From an uncultured Lachnospiraceae bacterium (GTDB lineage: Bacteria > Bacillota > Clostridia > Lachnospirales > Lachnospiraceae), in assembly GCA_900539175.1 (NCBI GenBank), contig UQAW01000043.1:1-30878 (forward strand): 30,878 nt of DNA, given 5' to 3'. Position 1 is the stretch's first letter. Each line of letters starts with the position of its first letter. A model generated the notes under the pieces. That model did not search any database. It had not been told where the DNA came from and saw only the letters and a list, made by a program, of their open reading frames with translations. This document shows, in pieces, positions 15,486 through 24,500 of this stretch. A program made the position numbers and the translations under genes.

Positions 15486-16184
15486 ATGAGCTGGCTGCTA
15501 ATCGTAATATTAATTCTTACAGCATTTTCTGTTGTACAAGGGATTCGAAAAGGTTTGATCCGTTCCGTTGTGTCCACATTTTTTATGATCTTTGCAGTGG
15601 CAATTGCTGTTTTGATTGTTCCTTATCTGGATAGATTTCTGGATGAGTACAGTCAGCTGCCAGAATATATCCAGAAAAAATGCGAAGTGTTTTTACAGGA
15701 GGAACTGGCCGATGTTTTGGGAGAGGACATGCTTTTGGAAGAAATTTCACAGCAGAACGAGCTGATCGGTCAGTTACCGCTGCCGGAATCTATGAAAAAG
15801 GTATTGGTAGAAAATAATACGCAGGAGATGTACCATACATTGGTCGCAGACACATTTGGAGAATATCTGGCAAAATACCTCAGTGAGCTGATTTTGAATC
15901 TGCTGTCATTCGCCATTGCGTTTGTGCTTGCAGTCATTATCCTGCAGATTATATTAAAGGTTGTGGACTTTGTTATGGAACTGCCTGTACTTGGATTTGT
16001 TAACCAGTTGGGAGGAGCTGCGGCAGGACTGATACGGGCATTTCTCTGGCTCTGGGTATTCTTTGCTCTTTTGCCACTGATAGGAAGCACAGAGCTTGGA
16101 AGCATCTGTATAGAGGAAATCGGGAAAAGTCCACTTCTGTTTTATCTTTATACACACAATTTGTTATTGGAAATCTTACTATGA
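15486..16184 (+). CDS. CvpA-family membrane protein
   Basis: The protein has 232 aa with about four hydrophobic segments: 'WLLIVILILTAFSVVQGIRKGLI' (the typical CvpA start with a G-x-x-[RK]-G motif), 'FFMIFAVAIAVLIVPYL', 'LLSFAIAFVLAVIILQIILKVV' and 'LIRAFLWLWVFFALLPLI'. 'LPVLGFVNQLGGAAAGLIRAFL' matches the conserved C-terminal signature of the family. CvpA was named for colicin V production in E. coli; in Firmicutes its role is unclear, often linked to the envelope. The start ATG 15486 follows AAAAGGAG. The stop codon overlaps the first base pair of the RNA structure beginning at 16183. Confidence 0.88.
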   Translation: MSWLLIVILILTAFSVVQGIRKGLIRSVVSTFFMIFAVAIAVLIVPYLDRFLDEYSQLPEYIQKKCEVFLQEELADVLGEDMLLEEISQQNELIGQLPLPESMKKVLVENNTQEMYHTLVADTFGEYLAKYLSELILNLLSFAIAFVLAVIILQIILKVVDFVMELPVLGFVNQLGGAAAGLIRAFLWLWVFFALLPLIGSTELGSICIEEIGKSPLLFYLYTHNLLLEILL

Positions 16185-16339
16185 AAGTCCCGGACAGCAG
16201 CCATGAACCGGAGTGTGCTTGCACACGCAGGATCATGGATATTGGACGGGCAAGCCGGTATGCGTAAGAAGAGCGATAGCCCGGATTACGAATACTGGCG
16301 GCAGATGTGGAAGTGCATAGCACGGAGCATCTGACTTTC
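16183..16339 (+). ncRNA. Candidate structured RNA, multi-stem with pseudoknot
   Basis: The stems fit together in one fold. P1: GAAAGT (16183-16188) with ACTTTC (16334-16339). P2: CCATGA (16201-16206) with TCATGG (16233-16238), holding GTGTG-CTTG-CACAC. P3: 16255-16267 with 16286-16298, twelve pairs and one mismatch. P4: CAGATG (16302-16307) with CATCTG (16328-16333), capped by GTGC-ATA-GCAC. A 5-bp pseudoknot is possible between CGGGC (16247-16251) and GCCCG (16279-16283) in the P3 loop. I do not recognise it as a named riboswitch or ncRNA. Its start overlaps the cvpA stop, so it is either a 3' UTR element or has an internal promoter. Confidence 0.55.
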
Positions 16340-16349
16340 CTATATAGTG

Positions 16350-16369
16350 ATGTCTGCGACAGCAGACAT
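16350..16369 (+). other. Perfect 8-bp hairpin after the RNA candidate
   Basis: ATGTCTGC (16350-16357) pairs with GCAGACAT (16362-16369) around a GACA loop. It follows the RNA candidate by ten bases and may belong to the same transcript. There is no T-run, so it is not an intrinsic terminator. Confidence 0.6.
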
Positions 16370-16394
16370 GTCCGTTTACTATGAAAATCTCATG

Positions 16395-16457
16395 AAATCT
16401 CCGGTTTGAATCGCATGATTGTGATGTAGCAGTATGCGGTTGGAAGCGGGGATTTTT
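16395..16457 (+). terminator. Terminator-like hairpin downstream of cvpA / RNA candidate
   Basis: AAATCTCCG (16395-16403) pairs with CGGGGATTT (16447-16455), one wobble, followed by TT. An inner stem CGCAT (16412-16416) with ATGCG (16434-16438) shortens the loop. It would end a transcript carrying the RNA candidate. The run of T is short and partly in the stem. Confidence 0.5.
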
Positions 16458-16514
16458 GCATAGAAGGATATCATCCTTAAAAAATAAAAACGTTTCACAG
16501 AAAGAAGAGAATGT

Positions 16515-16997
16515 GTGGGGAAACAGGAGAAAGTACAGATTGAGCGAAAGTATTTGCCTTTATTTCAACTACAGAAAGAACAGGGAATAGGGGAGATTTT
16601 GGAAACGGCAAGCGGATAGAATGAGATATTGCTGCTGCGGCTGAAATGTTCCGGAAGAACCTTTCAGCAAGTGGTTGAATTATTCGACGGTTACGGGATG
16701 AGTGATGAGACACAGATGTGGATACTTCGAAAACTGCATGTGATGGATGTGGAGAATCCAGTAAATCTGGAGGAGGTCTGTGGATATCTGAAAGATGAAA
16801 AATGGAAGGTTAATCTGGTTGATTTGGGGTATTATCGGGTGGAAATCCATTGGGACAAAGGGGAATGCAGAACCGTTCGCCGGGTTATAAAATCCGGTAG
16901 AGAGTCAAAGGGGGAGAGGGCAGAAGAACTGCTATTGACGGGGAAAAGCAGGGGCGGGCGTGAAGTTCTTTATACATTGTGTGGAACTGAAGAATGA
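16515..16997 (+). pseudogene. Small hypothetical gene interrupted by an in-frame TAG
   Basis: The open part 3' of the break (about 16620-16997) encodes a soluble, charged protein: 'CSGRTFQQVVELFDGYGMSD', 'LHVMDVENPVNLEEVCGYL', 'DLGYYRVEIHWDKGECRTV'. It lacks an ATG and a ribosome binding site at its apparent beginning. The same frame upstream of TAG (16617-16619) also reads like protein ('ERKYLPLFQLQKEQGIGEIL') and has AGGAG at 16525-16529. The simplest reading is one gene broken by a nonsense mutation. The intact start is uncertain (GTG 16515 or later). The family is not recognised. Confidence 0.45.
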
Positions 16998-17001
16998 GAC
17001 A

Positions 17002-17010
17002 TGATATAAT
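17002..17010 (+). promoter_or_regulatory. Extended -10 promoter before the DUF1622 gene
   Basis: TGA-TATAAT at 17002-17010 is a good extended -10 element. No matching -35 box is seen at the correct distance. The leader to the gene at 17126 would be about 110 bases. Confidence 0.45.
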
Positions 17011-17125
17011 AAGGAATAAGTTGAAAGGAATCACCAAAATGTAAGATGATTTACTCACGAAAAGGATTTAACTTTGGTAATAATAATCATATCACTATGA
17101 TGGAGTAGGAGAGAAGAGTGTACAC

Positions 17126-17461
17126 ATGCTTAATATTCTGGAGTTTATTTTGGACTATATTGTGGAAATAGGTATTTTAATTTTTGAATTTATCGGGGTA
17201 GTTGTCATTATATGGACCAGTCTGGTTAGTTTTTATAAATATGTGACAAAAAGGCCCGACACCAGAATTTATCTGGGAAAAGGACTGGCAATGGGACTGG
17301 AATTTAAGCTTGGCAGTGAGATTCTGAGAACAGTTATTGTGCGTGAATGGAGTGAGATTGCTATTGTTGCCGGCATTATTGTGCTTCGTGCGGCACTTAC
17401 ATTCTTAATTCACTGGGAAATTAAAGAAGAGGAAAAAGAAGCATCTGCGCATACGAAATGA
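17126..17461 (+). CDS. DUF1622 small membrane protein
   Basis: The protein has 111 aa with about three hydrophobic stretches: 'YIVEIGILIFEFIGVVVIIW' (about 12-33), a charged loop with 'YVTKRPDTRIYLGKGLAMGLEFKLGSEIL', then 'IAIVAGIIVLRAALTFLIHWEI' (about 82-103). The block 'R-x-x-L-G-K-x-L-x-x-G-L-E-F-x-L-x-x-[DE]-I-L-[RK]-T' is the DUF1622 hallmark. Its function is unknown. It stands alone, with an extended -10 promoter ahead and an intrinsic terminator behind. Confidence 0.88.
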   Translation: MLNILEFILDYIVEIGILIFEFIGVVVIIWTSLVSFYKYVTKRPDTRIYLGKGLAMGLEFKLGSEILRTVIVREWSEIAIVAGIIVLRAALTFLIHWEIKEEEKEASAHTK

Positions 17462-17490
17462 ATGGCGAATCATGTGATGGTAAAAAGAAG

Positions 17491-17543
17491 ATACTGCGGG
17501 ACAATGCACTCTGAGAAGTGAGCATTTGTTTTGCAGTATTTTT
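17491..17543 (+). terminator. Terminator after the DUF1622 gene
   Basis: ATACTGC (17491-17497) pairs with GCAGTAT (17533-17539), with an inner AATGC/GCATT pair, followed by TTTTTGG. Confidence 0.75.
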
Positions 17544-17595
17544 GGTATATCAGCGACAGAAAGCCGGAAATCTTTAATTGTGAGAACGGGTATGA

Positions 17596-17622
17596 ATAGC
17601 CGTTAATCTTTCGGCATACATT
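17596..17622 (+). promoter_or_regulatory. Sigma-E-type sporulation promoter of spoIIID
   Basis: ATA (17596-17598), 16-base spacer, CATACATT (17615-17622). This agrees with the sigma-E consensus (ATA, N16-18, CATACANT). In B. subtilis spoIIID is transcribed by mother-cell sigma-E, so the match is expected biologically. Confidence 0.8.
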
Positions 17623-17651
17623 GTAAAAACAGCGTCTTCGGAGGCTTATCC

Positions 17652-17909
17652 TTGAAAGATTATATCGAAGAGCGGGCAGTGGAGATTGCCAATTATATTA
17701 TTGAAACTAAGGCAACAGTAAGGCAGACGGCGAAGAAGTTCGGAATTTCAAAATCTACAGTACATAAGGATGTCACAGACCGTCTTCAGCAGATTGATCC
17801 GTCTCTGGCTGCGGAAGCGAGAAAGATACTTGATTTAAATAAGTCGGAACGTCATATCCGCGGTGGACTTGCTACCAAAGAAAAATATCTGCATTTAGAG
17901 CATGTTTGA
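17652..17909 (+). CDS. spoIIID: Sporulation transcriptional regulator SpoIIID
   Basis: SpoIIID is the mother-cell DNA-binding regulator that acts after sigma-E. The protein has 85 aa, the usual length. 'DYIEERAVEIANYIIETKAT' opens it; the HTH is 'VRQTAKKFGISKSTVHKDVTDRL' (about residues 23-45), near-identical to the Bacillus protein; then 'LAAEARKILDLNKSERHIRGGLATKEKY', where 'RHIRGG-x-AT-x-KY' is the family's C-terminal basic signature. The start is TTG at 17652, supported by GGAGG 8 bases upstream; no ATG fits. The last codons and stop lie in a 22-base segment that recurs at 35-56. A stem follows as a possible terminator. Confidence 0.96.
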   Translation: MKDYIEERAVEIANYIIETKATVRQTAKKFGISKSTVHKDVTDRLQQIDPSLAAEARKILDLNKSERHIRGGLATKEKYLHLEHV

Positions 17910-17916
17910 AAATTGC
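17895..17916 (+). repeat. Second copy of the 22-base dispersed repeat
   Basis: It matches the reverse complement of 35-56 at 21 of 22 bases. It spans the final codons and stop of spoIIID. Confidence 0.5.
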
Positions 17917-17922
17917 ATGAGA

Positions 17923-17962
17923 TGGTTCCTGCTCAGGTGTAAACGTTATTGAGGAGGAACCA
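17923..17962 (+). terminator. Terminator-like stem after spoIIID
   Basis: TGGTTCCT and GCTCA (17923-17935) pair with TGAG and AGGAACCA (17950-17962). The following ATTTATG is a poor T-run, so efficiency is uncertain. Confidence 0.5.
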
Positions 17963-18003
17963 ATTTATGCATTCATAATTTGTAAGGAATTATTCAATTC
18001 TTC

Positions 18004-18032
18004 TTGTAAGTTCTCTTCAGAGGTTTTATAAT
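18004..18032 (+). promoter_or_regulatory. Promoter of the MATE transporter gene
   Basis: TTGTAA (18004-18009), 17-base spacer, TATAAT (18027-18032). The start codon is 66 bases downstream. Confidence 0.75.
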
Positions 18033-18098
18033 ATCGGAGGAAAAAGCGGCTTCAGGTCGTTTTAAAATCATCAGGAGGGAATAAAAAAGGAGAGAAAA

Positions 18099-19454
18099 GT
18101 GGATATATTTAAGGAACGAAAAGGTTATTTTTTCAGTAACCGGGATTTGACAAAGTTGGTGGTGCCTCTTATCATAGAACAGCTTCTGGCGATTCTGGTT
18201 GGTATGGCAGACTCCATCATGGTATCAAGTGTCGGTGAAGCAGCGGTGTCCGGTGTATCCCTGGTGGACACGATTTTTATACTTTTAATTAATATTTTTG
18301 CGGCATTGGCTACCGGAGGTGCTGTGGTAAGCGGACAGTATATCGGGAAACGCAGACCGGAGGAAGGATGTAAAGCTGCGGATCAGCTTGTTTTATTTAC
18401 AATTGTCCTGTCTGTGGTGGTTATGGCAGCGGTGTATGTGTGCAAGCCGTTCATCCTCCATGTAGTCTTTGGTAAAATTGAGGCGGATGTTATGAGAAAC
18501 AGCAATCTCTATCTGCTGATTGTAGCAGCATCCATACCGTTTATTGCACTTTATAATGCGGGAGCGGCAATTTTCAGAGCAATGGGAAATGCCAAGATTG
18601 CCATGTATATGTCTCTGTTTATGAATGGAATCAATATTGCGGGAAATGCAATTTTGCTTTATGGATTTCATTGGGGTGTGGAAGGAGCTGCTTTGCCGAC
18701 GTTGATTTCCCGTATGGCGGCAGGTGTGGTGATGATTATTCTGTTATTCAATCAGAAGCTGCAGATTCATCTGTCATGGCCGTTGTCGCTGCAGTTCCAA
18801 TGGAATACTTTACGAAAGATTTTACATATCGGAATCCCAAATGGACTGGAAAATAGTATGTTTCAGTTGGGAAAGATACTGGTGTTGTCTATGGTGTCCG
18901 GATGTGGTACCGCCGCTATTGCAGCGAATGCGGTATCCAATACGATTGCGTGTTTTCAGATTCTTCCGGGGATGGCAATTGGATTTGCAATTCTAACAGT
19001 CAGTGCACAGTGTGCTGGGGCCGGAGACTTTGAACAGGTTCGATATTATACGAAAAAACTGATGGCAGTTGCTTATGGATTGATGCTGGTAACAAGTCTT
19101 GGAATCATTGCATTGTTGTCTCCGATCTTGAAAGTATATGGAATTTCGGCACAGGCGACACAACTTGCAGAGCAAATATTGATCTATCATGGAATCTGTT
19201 GTATTACGATATGGCCCTTGTCATTTTCATTGCCAAATACACTTCGTGCATCCAATGATGTTAAGTTCTGTATGGTGTTGTCTATCCTTTCCATGTGGGT
19301 TTTCCGGATTGGTTTTAGCTGGCTGCTCTGCATAAAGTTGGAGATGGGCGTATTTGGTGTCTGGGTTGCTATGACGATTGACTGGCTGGTACGTGCAATT
19401 TGTTTTCTGGGGAGGTATCTGAGAGGGAAATGGATGAATCCGGTGGAAGGATAA
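18099..19454 (+). CDS. MATE-family efflux transporter
   Basis: A 451-aa integral membrane protein with about 12 hydrophobic segments in two homologous halves. 'LTKLVVPLIIEQLLAILVGMADSIMVSSVGEAAVSGVSLVDTI' is the classic first repeat of a cation-coupled multidrug/toxin extruder. The second repeat starts near 241 ('LRKILHIGIPNGLENSMFQLGKILVLSMV'). The start is GTG at 18099 with AAGGAGAG 4-6 bases upstream. It has its own sigma-A promoter. The substrate is unknown; MATE proteins export cationic drugs, dyes or metabolites with Na+ or H+ antiport. Confidence 0.92.
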   Translation: MDIFKERKGYFFSNRDLTKLVVPLIIEQLLAILVGMADSIMVSSVGEAAVSGVSLVDTIFILLINIFAALATGGAVVSGQYIGKRRPEEGCKAADQLVLFTIVLSVVVMAAVYVCKPFILHVVFGKIEADVMRNSNLYLLIVAASIPFIALYNAGAAIFRAMGNAKIAMYMSLFMNGINIAGNAILLYGFHWGVEGAALPTLISRMAAGVVMIILLFNQKLQIHLSWPLSLQFQWNTLRKILHIGIPNGLENSMFQLGKILVLSMVSGCGTAAIAANAVSNTIACFQILPGMAIGFAILTVSAQCAGAGDFEQVRYYTKKLMAVAYGLMLVTSLGIIALLSPILKVYGISAQATQLAEQILIYHGICCITIWPLSFSLPNTLRASNDVKFCMVLSILSMWVFRIGFSWLLCIKLEMGVFGVWVAMTIDWLVRAICFLGRYLRGKWMNPVEG

Positions 19455-19540
19455 TCCATCATACAGTTTTTTATGCCAGTGGATGGAATCATCAGATCGG
19501 ATACTTTGAATGCCGCTTTCATTTTAATCGTGAAAAAAGC

Positions 19541-19569
19541 TTGTCAATCGAAAAAGAATCCACTATACT
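19541..19569 (+). promoter_or_regulatory. Promoter of guaA
   Basis: TTGTCA (19541-19546), 17-base spacer, TATACT (19564-19569). It gives a leader of about 180 bases before guaA. Confidence 0.85.
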
Positions 19570-19621
19570 AATAAAAGACTACTTGTTCGGAACTTTTAAG
19601 GCTGCCGCTTTTTATACACAA

Positions 19622-19687
19622 GGCAGTAATAAAGCTTCTCTTTATTGCCGAGTTTCGTGTTGGCAGACTTATGCCGTATTACGAAAC
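19622..19687 (+). promoter_or_regulatory. guaA leader with two hairpins
   Basis: The 301-base gap between the MATE gene and guaA holds the promoter and this leader. Hairpin 1: 19622-19634 with 19640-19649 (TAATAAAG/CTTTATT core). Hairpin 2: GTTTCGT (19652-19658) with ACGAAAC (19681-19687), enclosing GGCA/TGCC. The purine riboswitch core was looked for and not found. Attenuation or an RNA-binding regulator is possible. Confidence 0.55.
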
Positions 19688-19755
19688 CATATTTGCGGGA
19701 CAGCGGTTTTGAATAGTTCCATAAAAGTACAAATAGAAAAGCAGGAGGCAAACTT

Positions 19756-21297
19756 GTGGAAAGAGAAATGATTATCGTTCTGGACTTTGGCGGTCAGTAT
19801 AATCAGTTGATTGCACGCCGTGTGCGTGAATGCAATGTCTACGCCGAAGTGCATCCCTACACCATGTCTCTGGAGAAGATTAAGGAAATGAATCCCAAGG
19901 GCATCATTTTTACCGGTGGACCGAATAGCGTCTACGGGGAAGAATCTCCAAGATGCAGTGCAGAGATATTTGAACTGGGTATTCCGATTTTAGGTATCTG
20001 CTATGGATCTCAGTTGATGTCTTACCTTCTGGGCGGTGTTGTTGAGACAGCTCCAGTCAGTGAATATGGAAAGACAGAAGTTGACGTAGATACAAATTCT
20101 GTTATTTTTGAAGGAGTTTCTTCAAAAACCATTTGTTGGATGAGTCATACTGATTATATTGCAAAGGCACCGGAAGGTTTCAAGATCACTGCGACGACTC
20201 CGGTATGTCCGGTTGCGGCTATGGAGCTGCCGGAAAGGCAGCTGTATGCAACACAATTTCATCCGGAGGTCATGCACACCCAGGAAGGTATGAAGATGCT
20301 TTCCAATTTTGTATATAAAGTCTGCGGCTGCCAGGGAACCTGGAAAATGGATTCCTTTGTAGAGACCACGATTCAGGAAATGCGTGAAAAGATCGGCAGT
20401 GGAAAAGTGCTCTGTGCGCTGTCAGGCGGTGTGGATTCTTCTGTGGCAGCAGTTCTTTTATCAAAGGCGGTTGGAAAACAATTGACCTGCGTATTTGTGG
20501 ATCACGGTCTTCTTCGCAAAGATGAGGGCGATGAGGTAGAGTCTGTATTTGGACCGGAAGGCCCTTACGATCTGAATTTTATCCGTGTCAATGCACAGGA
20601 ACGTTTCTACGGGAAACTGAAAGGTGTTGTTGAGCCAGAAGAGAAGAGAAAAATTATCGGTGAAGAATTTATTCGTGTCTTTGAGGAAGAGGCAAAGAAA
20701 ATCGGTGCGGTGGATTTCCTGGTACAGGGGACCATTTACCCGGATGTGATTGAATCCGGACTTGGAAAATCTGCTACGATTAAATCCCACCATAACGTGG
20801 GCGGTCTTCCAGATTATGTGGATTTTAAAGAAATTGTGGAACCGCTGCGGCTGTTGTTTAAAGATGAGGTCCGAAAAGCAGGCCGTGAGCTTGGAATACC
20901 GGAATATCTGGTAAGCCGCCAGCCATTCCCGGGTCCGGGACTTGGAATCCGCATTATCGGTGAAGTGACGGCTGAGAAAGTTCATATCGTACAGGAGGCA
21001 GATGCGATTTACCGTGAAGAGGTTGCAAAAGCCGGATGTGCAGAAGATTTAGGACAGTATTTTGCCGCCTTGACAAATATGCGGTCTGTCGGAGTTATGG
21101 GAGATGAGAGAACCTATGATTACGCAGTTGCATTGAGAGCGGTAATGACAAGTGACTTTATGACGGCAGAGGCGGCGGAACTGCCTTGGGAAGTGCTGCA
21201 TAAGGTGACAAATCGGATTGTGAATGAAGTTAAGGGGGTTAATCGGGTAATGTACGATTGCACGAGTAAGCCGCCGGGAACGATTGAGTTTGAGTGA
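19756..21297 (+). CDS. guaA: GMP synthase (glutamine-hydrolysing)
   Basis: GuaA converts XMP to GMP using ATP and glutamine, the last step of guanine nucleotide synthesis. The protein has 513 aa, the full length. The class I glutamine amidotransferase domain is N-terminal: 'GICYGSQLMSYLLGG' (nucleophile Cys about 83) and 'ATQFHPEVMHTQEG' with the catalytic His and Glu. The ATP pyrophosphatase domain has the PP-loop 'LSGGVDSSVAAVLL' (about 221). The C-terminal dimerisation domain ends 'VMYDCTSKPPGTIEFE'. The start GTG at 19756 follows AGGAGG by 7 bases; ATG at 19768 is an alternative. The guaA 3' end is a known integration hotspot for mobile elements, and an accessory block starts right after its terminator here. 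Confidence 0.97.
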   Translation: MEREMIIVLDFGGQYNQLIARRVRECNVYAEVHPYTMSLEKIKEMNPKGIIFTGGPNSVYGEESPRCSAEIFELGIPILGICYGSQLMSYLLGGVVETAPVSEYGKTEVDVDTNSVIFEGVSSKTICWMSHTDYIAKAPEGFKITATTPVCPVAAMELPERQLYATQFHPEVMHTQEGMKMLSNFVYKVCGCQGTWKMDSFVETTIQEMREKIGSGKVLCALSGGVDSSVAAVLLSKAVGKQLTCVFVDHGLLRKDEGDEVESVFGPEGPYDLNFIRVNAQERFYGKLKGVVEPEEKRKIIGEEFIRVFEEEAKKIGAVDFLVQGTIYPDVIESGLGKSATIKSHHNVGGLPDYVDFKEIVEPLRLLFKDEVRKAGRELGIPEYLVSRQPFPGPGLGIRIIGEVTAEKVHIVQEADAIYREEVAKAGCAEDLGQYFAALTNMRSVGVMGDERTYDYAVALRAVMTSDFMTAEAAELPWEVLHKVTNRIVNEVKGVNRVMYDCTSKPPGTIEFE

Positions 21298-21308
21298 GCG
21301 AAAAACAG

Positions 21309-21341
21309 CGGGAAGCCAGTATTTATGCGGCTTCCCGTTTG
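21309..21341 (+). terminator. Terminator of guaA
   Basis: CGGGAAGCC (21309-21317) pairs with GGCTTCCCG (21329-21337) around an 11-base loop, followed by TTT-G-TT. A degenerate copy lies at 28968-28995 at the far end of the restriction-modification block. Confidence 0.8.
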
Positions 21342-21371
21342 TTGTGCTTGCAAAATGCTTGCAGTTTTTGG

Positions 21372-21401
21372 TTGCCACATCATGGTTATAAATGGTACAA
21401 T
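21372..21401 (+). promoter_or_regulatory. Promoter of the hsd operon
   Basis: TTGCCA (21372-21377), 18-base spacer, TACAAT (21396-21401), about 100 bases before hsdR. Confidence 0.65.
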
Positions 21402-21500
21402 GTTCATACGGAAACAAATAAATTTTATGATGATACATATAGAGCAAGAAAACAATCCAAAAGTGGATGTCACAAACACACGAAGGAGGCATGAGTTGGG

Positions 21501-24500
21501 ATGGGCAATTTTACTTTTCTGGAAAATAGATGGAGCGACTTAGCAAGATTGGGCGATTTGTCTGAGAAATATGTCTATTCAGATCCGAACACATCTGTCA
21601 TCAAGCAGGGGATGTTGGCAGAAGTCATGGTAAAGTATATGCTTGCTTATGATGGAATCAAAGAACCAGATTATGATAATACTCATGCACATCGTATTCG
21701 TATACTGAAGAAGAATGATTTGTTGCCGCATGAGATTGACAATACATTATATATATTGAGGAAAGACCGTAATAATGCAGCCCATAATGGAGCGGATGAG
21801 GGCGAAAAGGCATTAAGTAATCTGCCGCTGTTGTATGAACTCTGTGTATGGTATATGCAGACATATGGGGATTATGACTATAATCCGGTGGGATATGTCC
21901 CGCCGGTGGATATTACCATTAGTCTGGACGAGCTGGAAAAGGAAAATCGGGAGCTGGAGGAACGCAACAAAACCCTGCTTGTTGAATTGCAGCGGATTCA
22001 AAAGGATGGAAAATCGGATAATGCAAGAAGGGCAATTGCCTATAAAAAAGCGATGAATGTGAAGCTTTCCGAGGCACAGACGAGGGAACTGATTGATGAG
22101 CAGCTTCGCAAAGTTGGCTGGGATGCAGATACGGATAAAATCCGTTATTCGAAAGGGGTTCGTCCTGCCAAAGGCAGGAATCTTGCAATCGCAGAGTGGC
22201 CGACAGATTCCAGGACAGGTAATAGCGGGTATGCAGATTATGCACTCTTTATTGGCGAAAAAATGGTTGGAATTATTGAGGCGAAGAAAAAGCATACGAA
22301 TATATCTTCCGTATTGGATGGTCAGTGCAAAGAGTATGCAAGAATGATTAAGGCGGAGCATGAAAAATATGTGCTAAAACAGTATGGTGAGTATAAGGTG
22401 CCGTTCCTTTTTGCAACAAACGGAAGAGATTACATAAAACAGTATGAAGAAATGTCCGGCATTTGGTTTTTAGATACCAGGCATCAGTTTAATACATCAA
22501 AAGCTTTGTCAGGATGGCCAAGTCCCCAAGGGATGGAACAGGATTTAGAAAGGGACATTGCAGAAGCGGATAGAAAACTTGCGGCTACAGGGTATGAGTT
22601 GCTGGAGGATTCCAATGGGTTGGGACTACGCTACTATCAGGTAGAAGCAGTCAAGGCAACCGAGAAAGCCATTGCAGAACACAAAAATACGGTGCTGCTT
22701 GCTATGGCAACGGGAACCGGAAAGACAAGAACAGTTCTTGGCATGATATACCGTTTTTTGTCTGCGAAGCGGTTTAAAAGAATCCTATATCTGGTTGACA
22801 GGACCGCGCTTGGAGATCAGACAATGGATACCTTCAAAGAGGTAAAACTGGAAGATTTGAAAACGCTGAATCAATTATTTGATATTAAAGACCTTGGCGA
22901 AAAAGAATTTGAAAAAGATACCCGCGTTCATATTGCAACGGTTCAGAGTCTGGTGAAACGCATTCTTTACAATGAAACGGATGTCAGCATAGGAGTGTCG
23001 GACTACGATTGCATTATCGTGGATGAGGCACACAGAGGATATATTCTGGATAAGGAAATGGGCGAAGATGAGGTGCTTTATCGGAATCAGGATGATTTTC
23101 GCAGCAAATACCGGGCGGTCATTGATTATTTTGATGCGGTTAAGATTGCCCTTACTGCCACCCCTGCCCTTCACACAACACAAATTTTTGGAAAGCCGGT
23201 ATATTCCTATGATTACCGGACAGCCGTAGTGGACGGTTATCTGGTAGACCATGATGCACCCCATATTATCCGAACGAAGCTTAGCGAGGAAGGGATTGTA
23301 TTTGAGGCAGGAAGCACAGCTCCTATCTATGATCCTGTGACCAATACGGTTACCAATAGTGATGAGCTGGAAGACGATTTGAAGTTTGAGATAGAGGATT
23401 TTAACAGGAAGGTTGTCACAAAAGGGTTTAATGAAACCGTTCTAGCTGAGATTGCCAAGGACATTGATCCAAACGAAAAGGGAAAAACCCTTATTTTTGC
23501 AGTGGATGATGCTCATGCGGATATGATTACAAAGATTTTGAAAGATTATTATTCCGAGCAGGGAATCAGCGAAGAAGCCGTTATGAAGATTACCGGTTCC
23601 ATAGAAAATGGGAATCCGGTAAAAATTAAAGAAGCCATCCGGCGGTTTAAGAATGAGACATTTCCGAATATTGTTGTAACCGTTGATTTATTGACCACGG
23701 GCATTGACGTGGAGGAAATCGTCAATCTGGTATTCCTGCGCAGAATCCGTTCCCGTATTCTTTTTGAGCAGATGCTTGGGCGTGCCACCAGATTATGTCC
23801 GGGGATTGGGAAAACACATTTTGAGATTTACGATGCAGTAGGGGTGTACCATGCATTAGATCCGGTGTCTACGATGAAACCGGTGGTAGTTAATCCGAAG
23901 GAAAGCTTTGAGGATTTAATCGATGGAATAGATAATCTCGAAAGTGACAAAGCCAGAGAAAATCAGATAGATATCATTATTGCTAAAATATTAAGAAACA
24001 AAAGTAAAATGACAGAAGAATGCAGGGAGCAATTCAAATCTTTGTCAGGTGGGGAATCACCAGAAAGTTTTATAGATGCACTTCGTAATATGCCAACAGA
24101 TCAGGCAGTAGAAACAGTAAAAAAGAATCGTGATGCCTTTGCTTATGTGCGGGGGATTCATCAGGAAAGACCAAAGTTTATCAGTGATGCGAAAGATGAG
24201 ATTACCAGCCATGAAAGGGGTTATGGCGATGCCACAAGACCGGAAGATTATCTGAGGGAGTTCCATGCTTTTATTGACAACAATATCAATGAGATTGCAG
24301 CGCTGAATATCGTAGCGACCAGACCGAAAGAATTGACCAGACAGTCATTAAGGGAACTAAAATTGATTCTTGACCGGAATCATTTTAGCGAGACTATGCT
24401 TCAGACAGCGTGGAAGCAGATGACGAACGAAGATATTGCCGCAGATATTATCAGTTTTATCCGTCAGAAAAGCATTGGCGATGCCTTAGTCAGCAAGGAG

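Noticed and set aside
19576..19755. Purine riboswitch before guaA
   Set aside because: The conserved junction segments of the purine aptamer are not present; only generic hairpins are.
21276..21297. Classical attachment site within the last codons of guaA
   Set aside because: No second copy of the guaA 3' coding end was seen beyond the block; only the terminator is duplicated, and no integrase is present.
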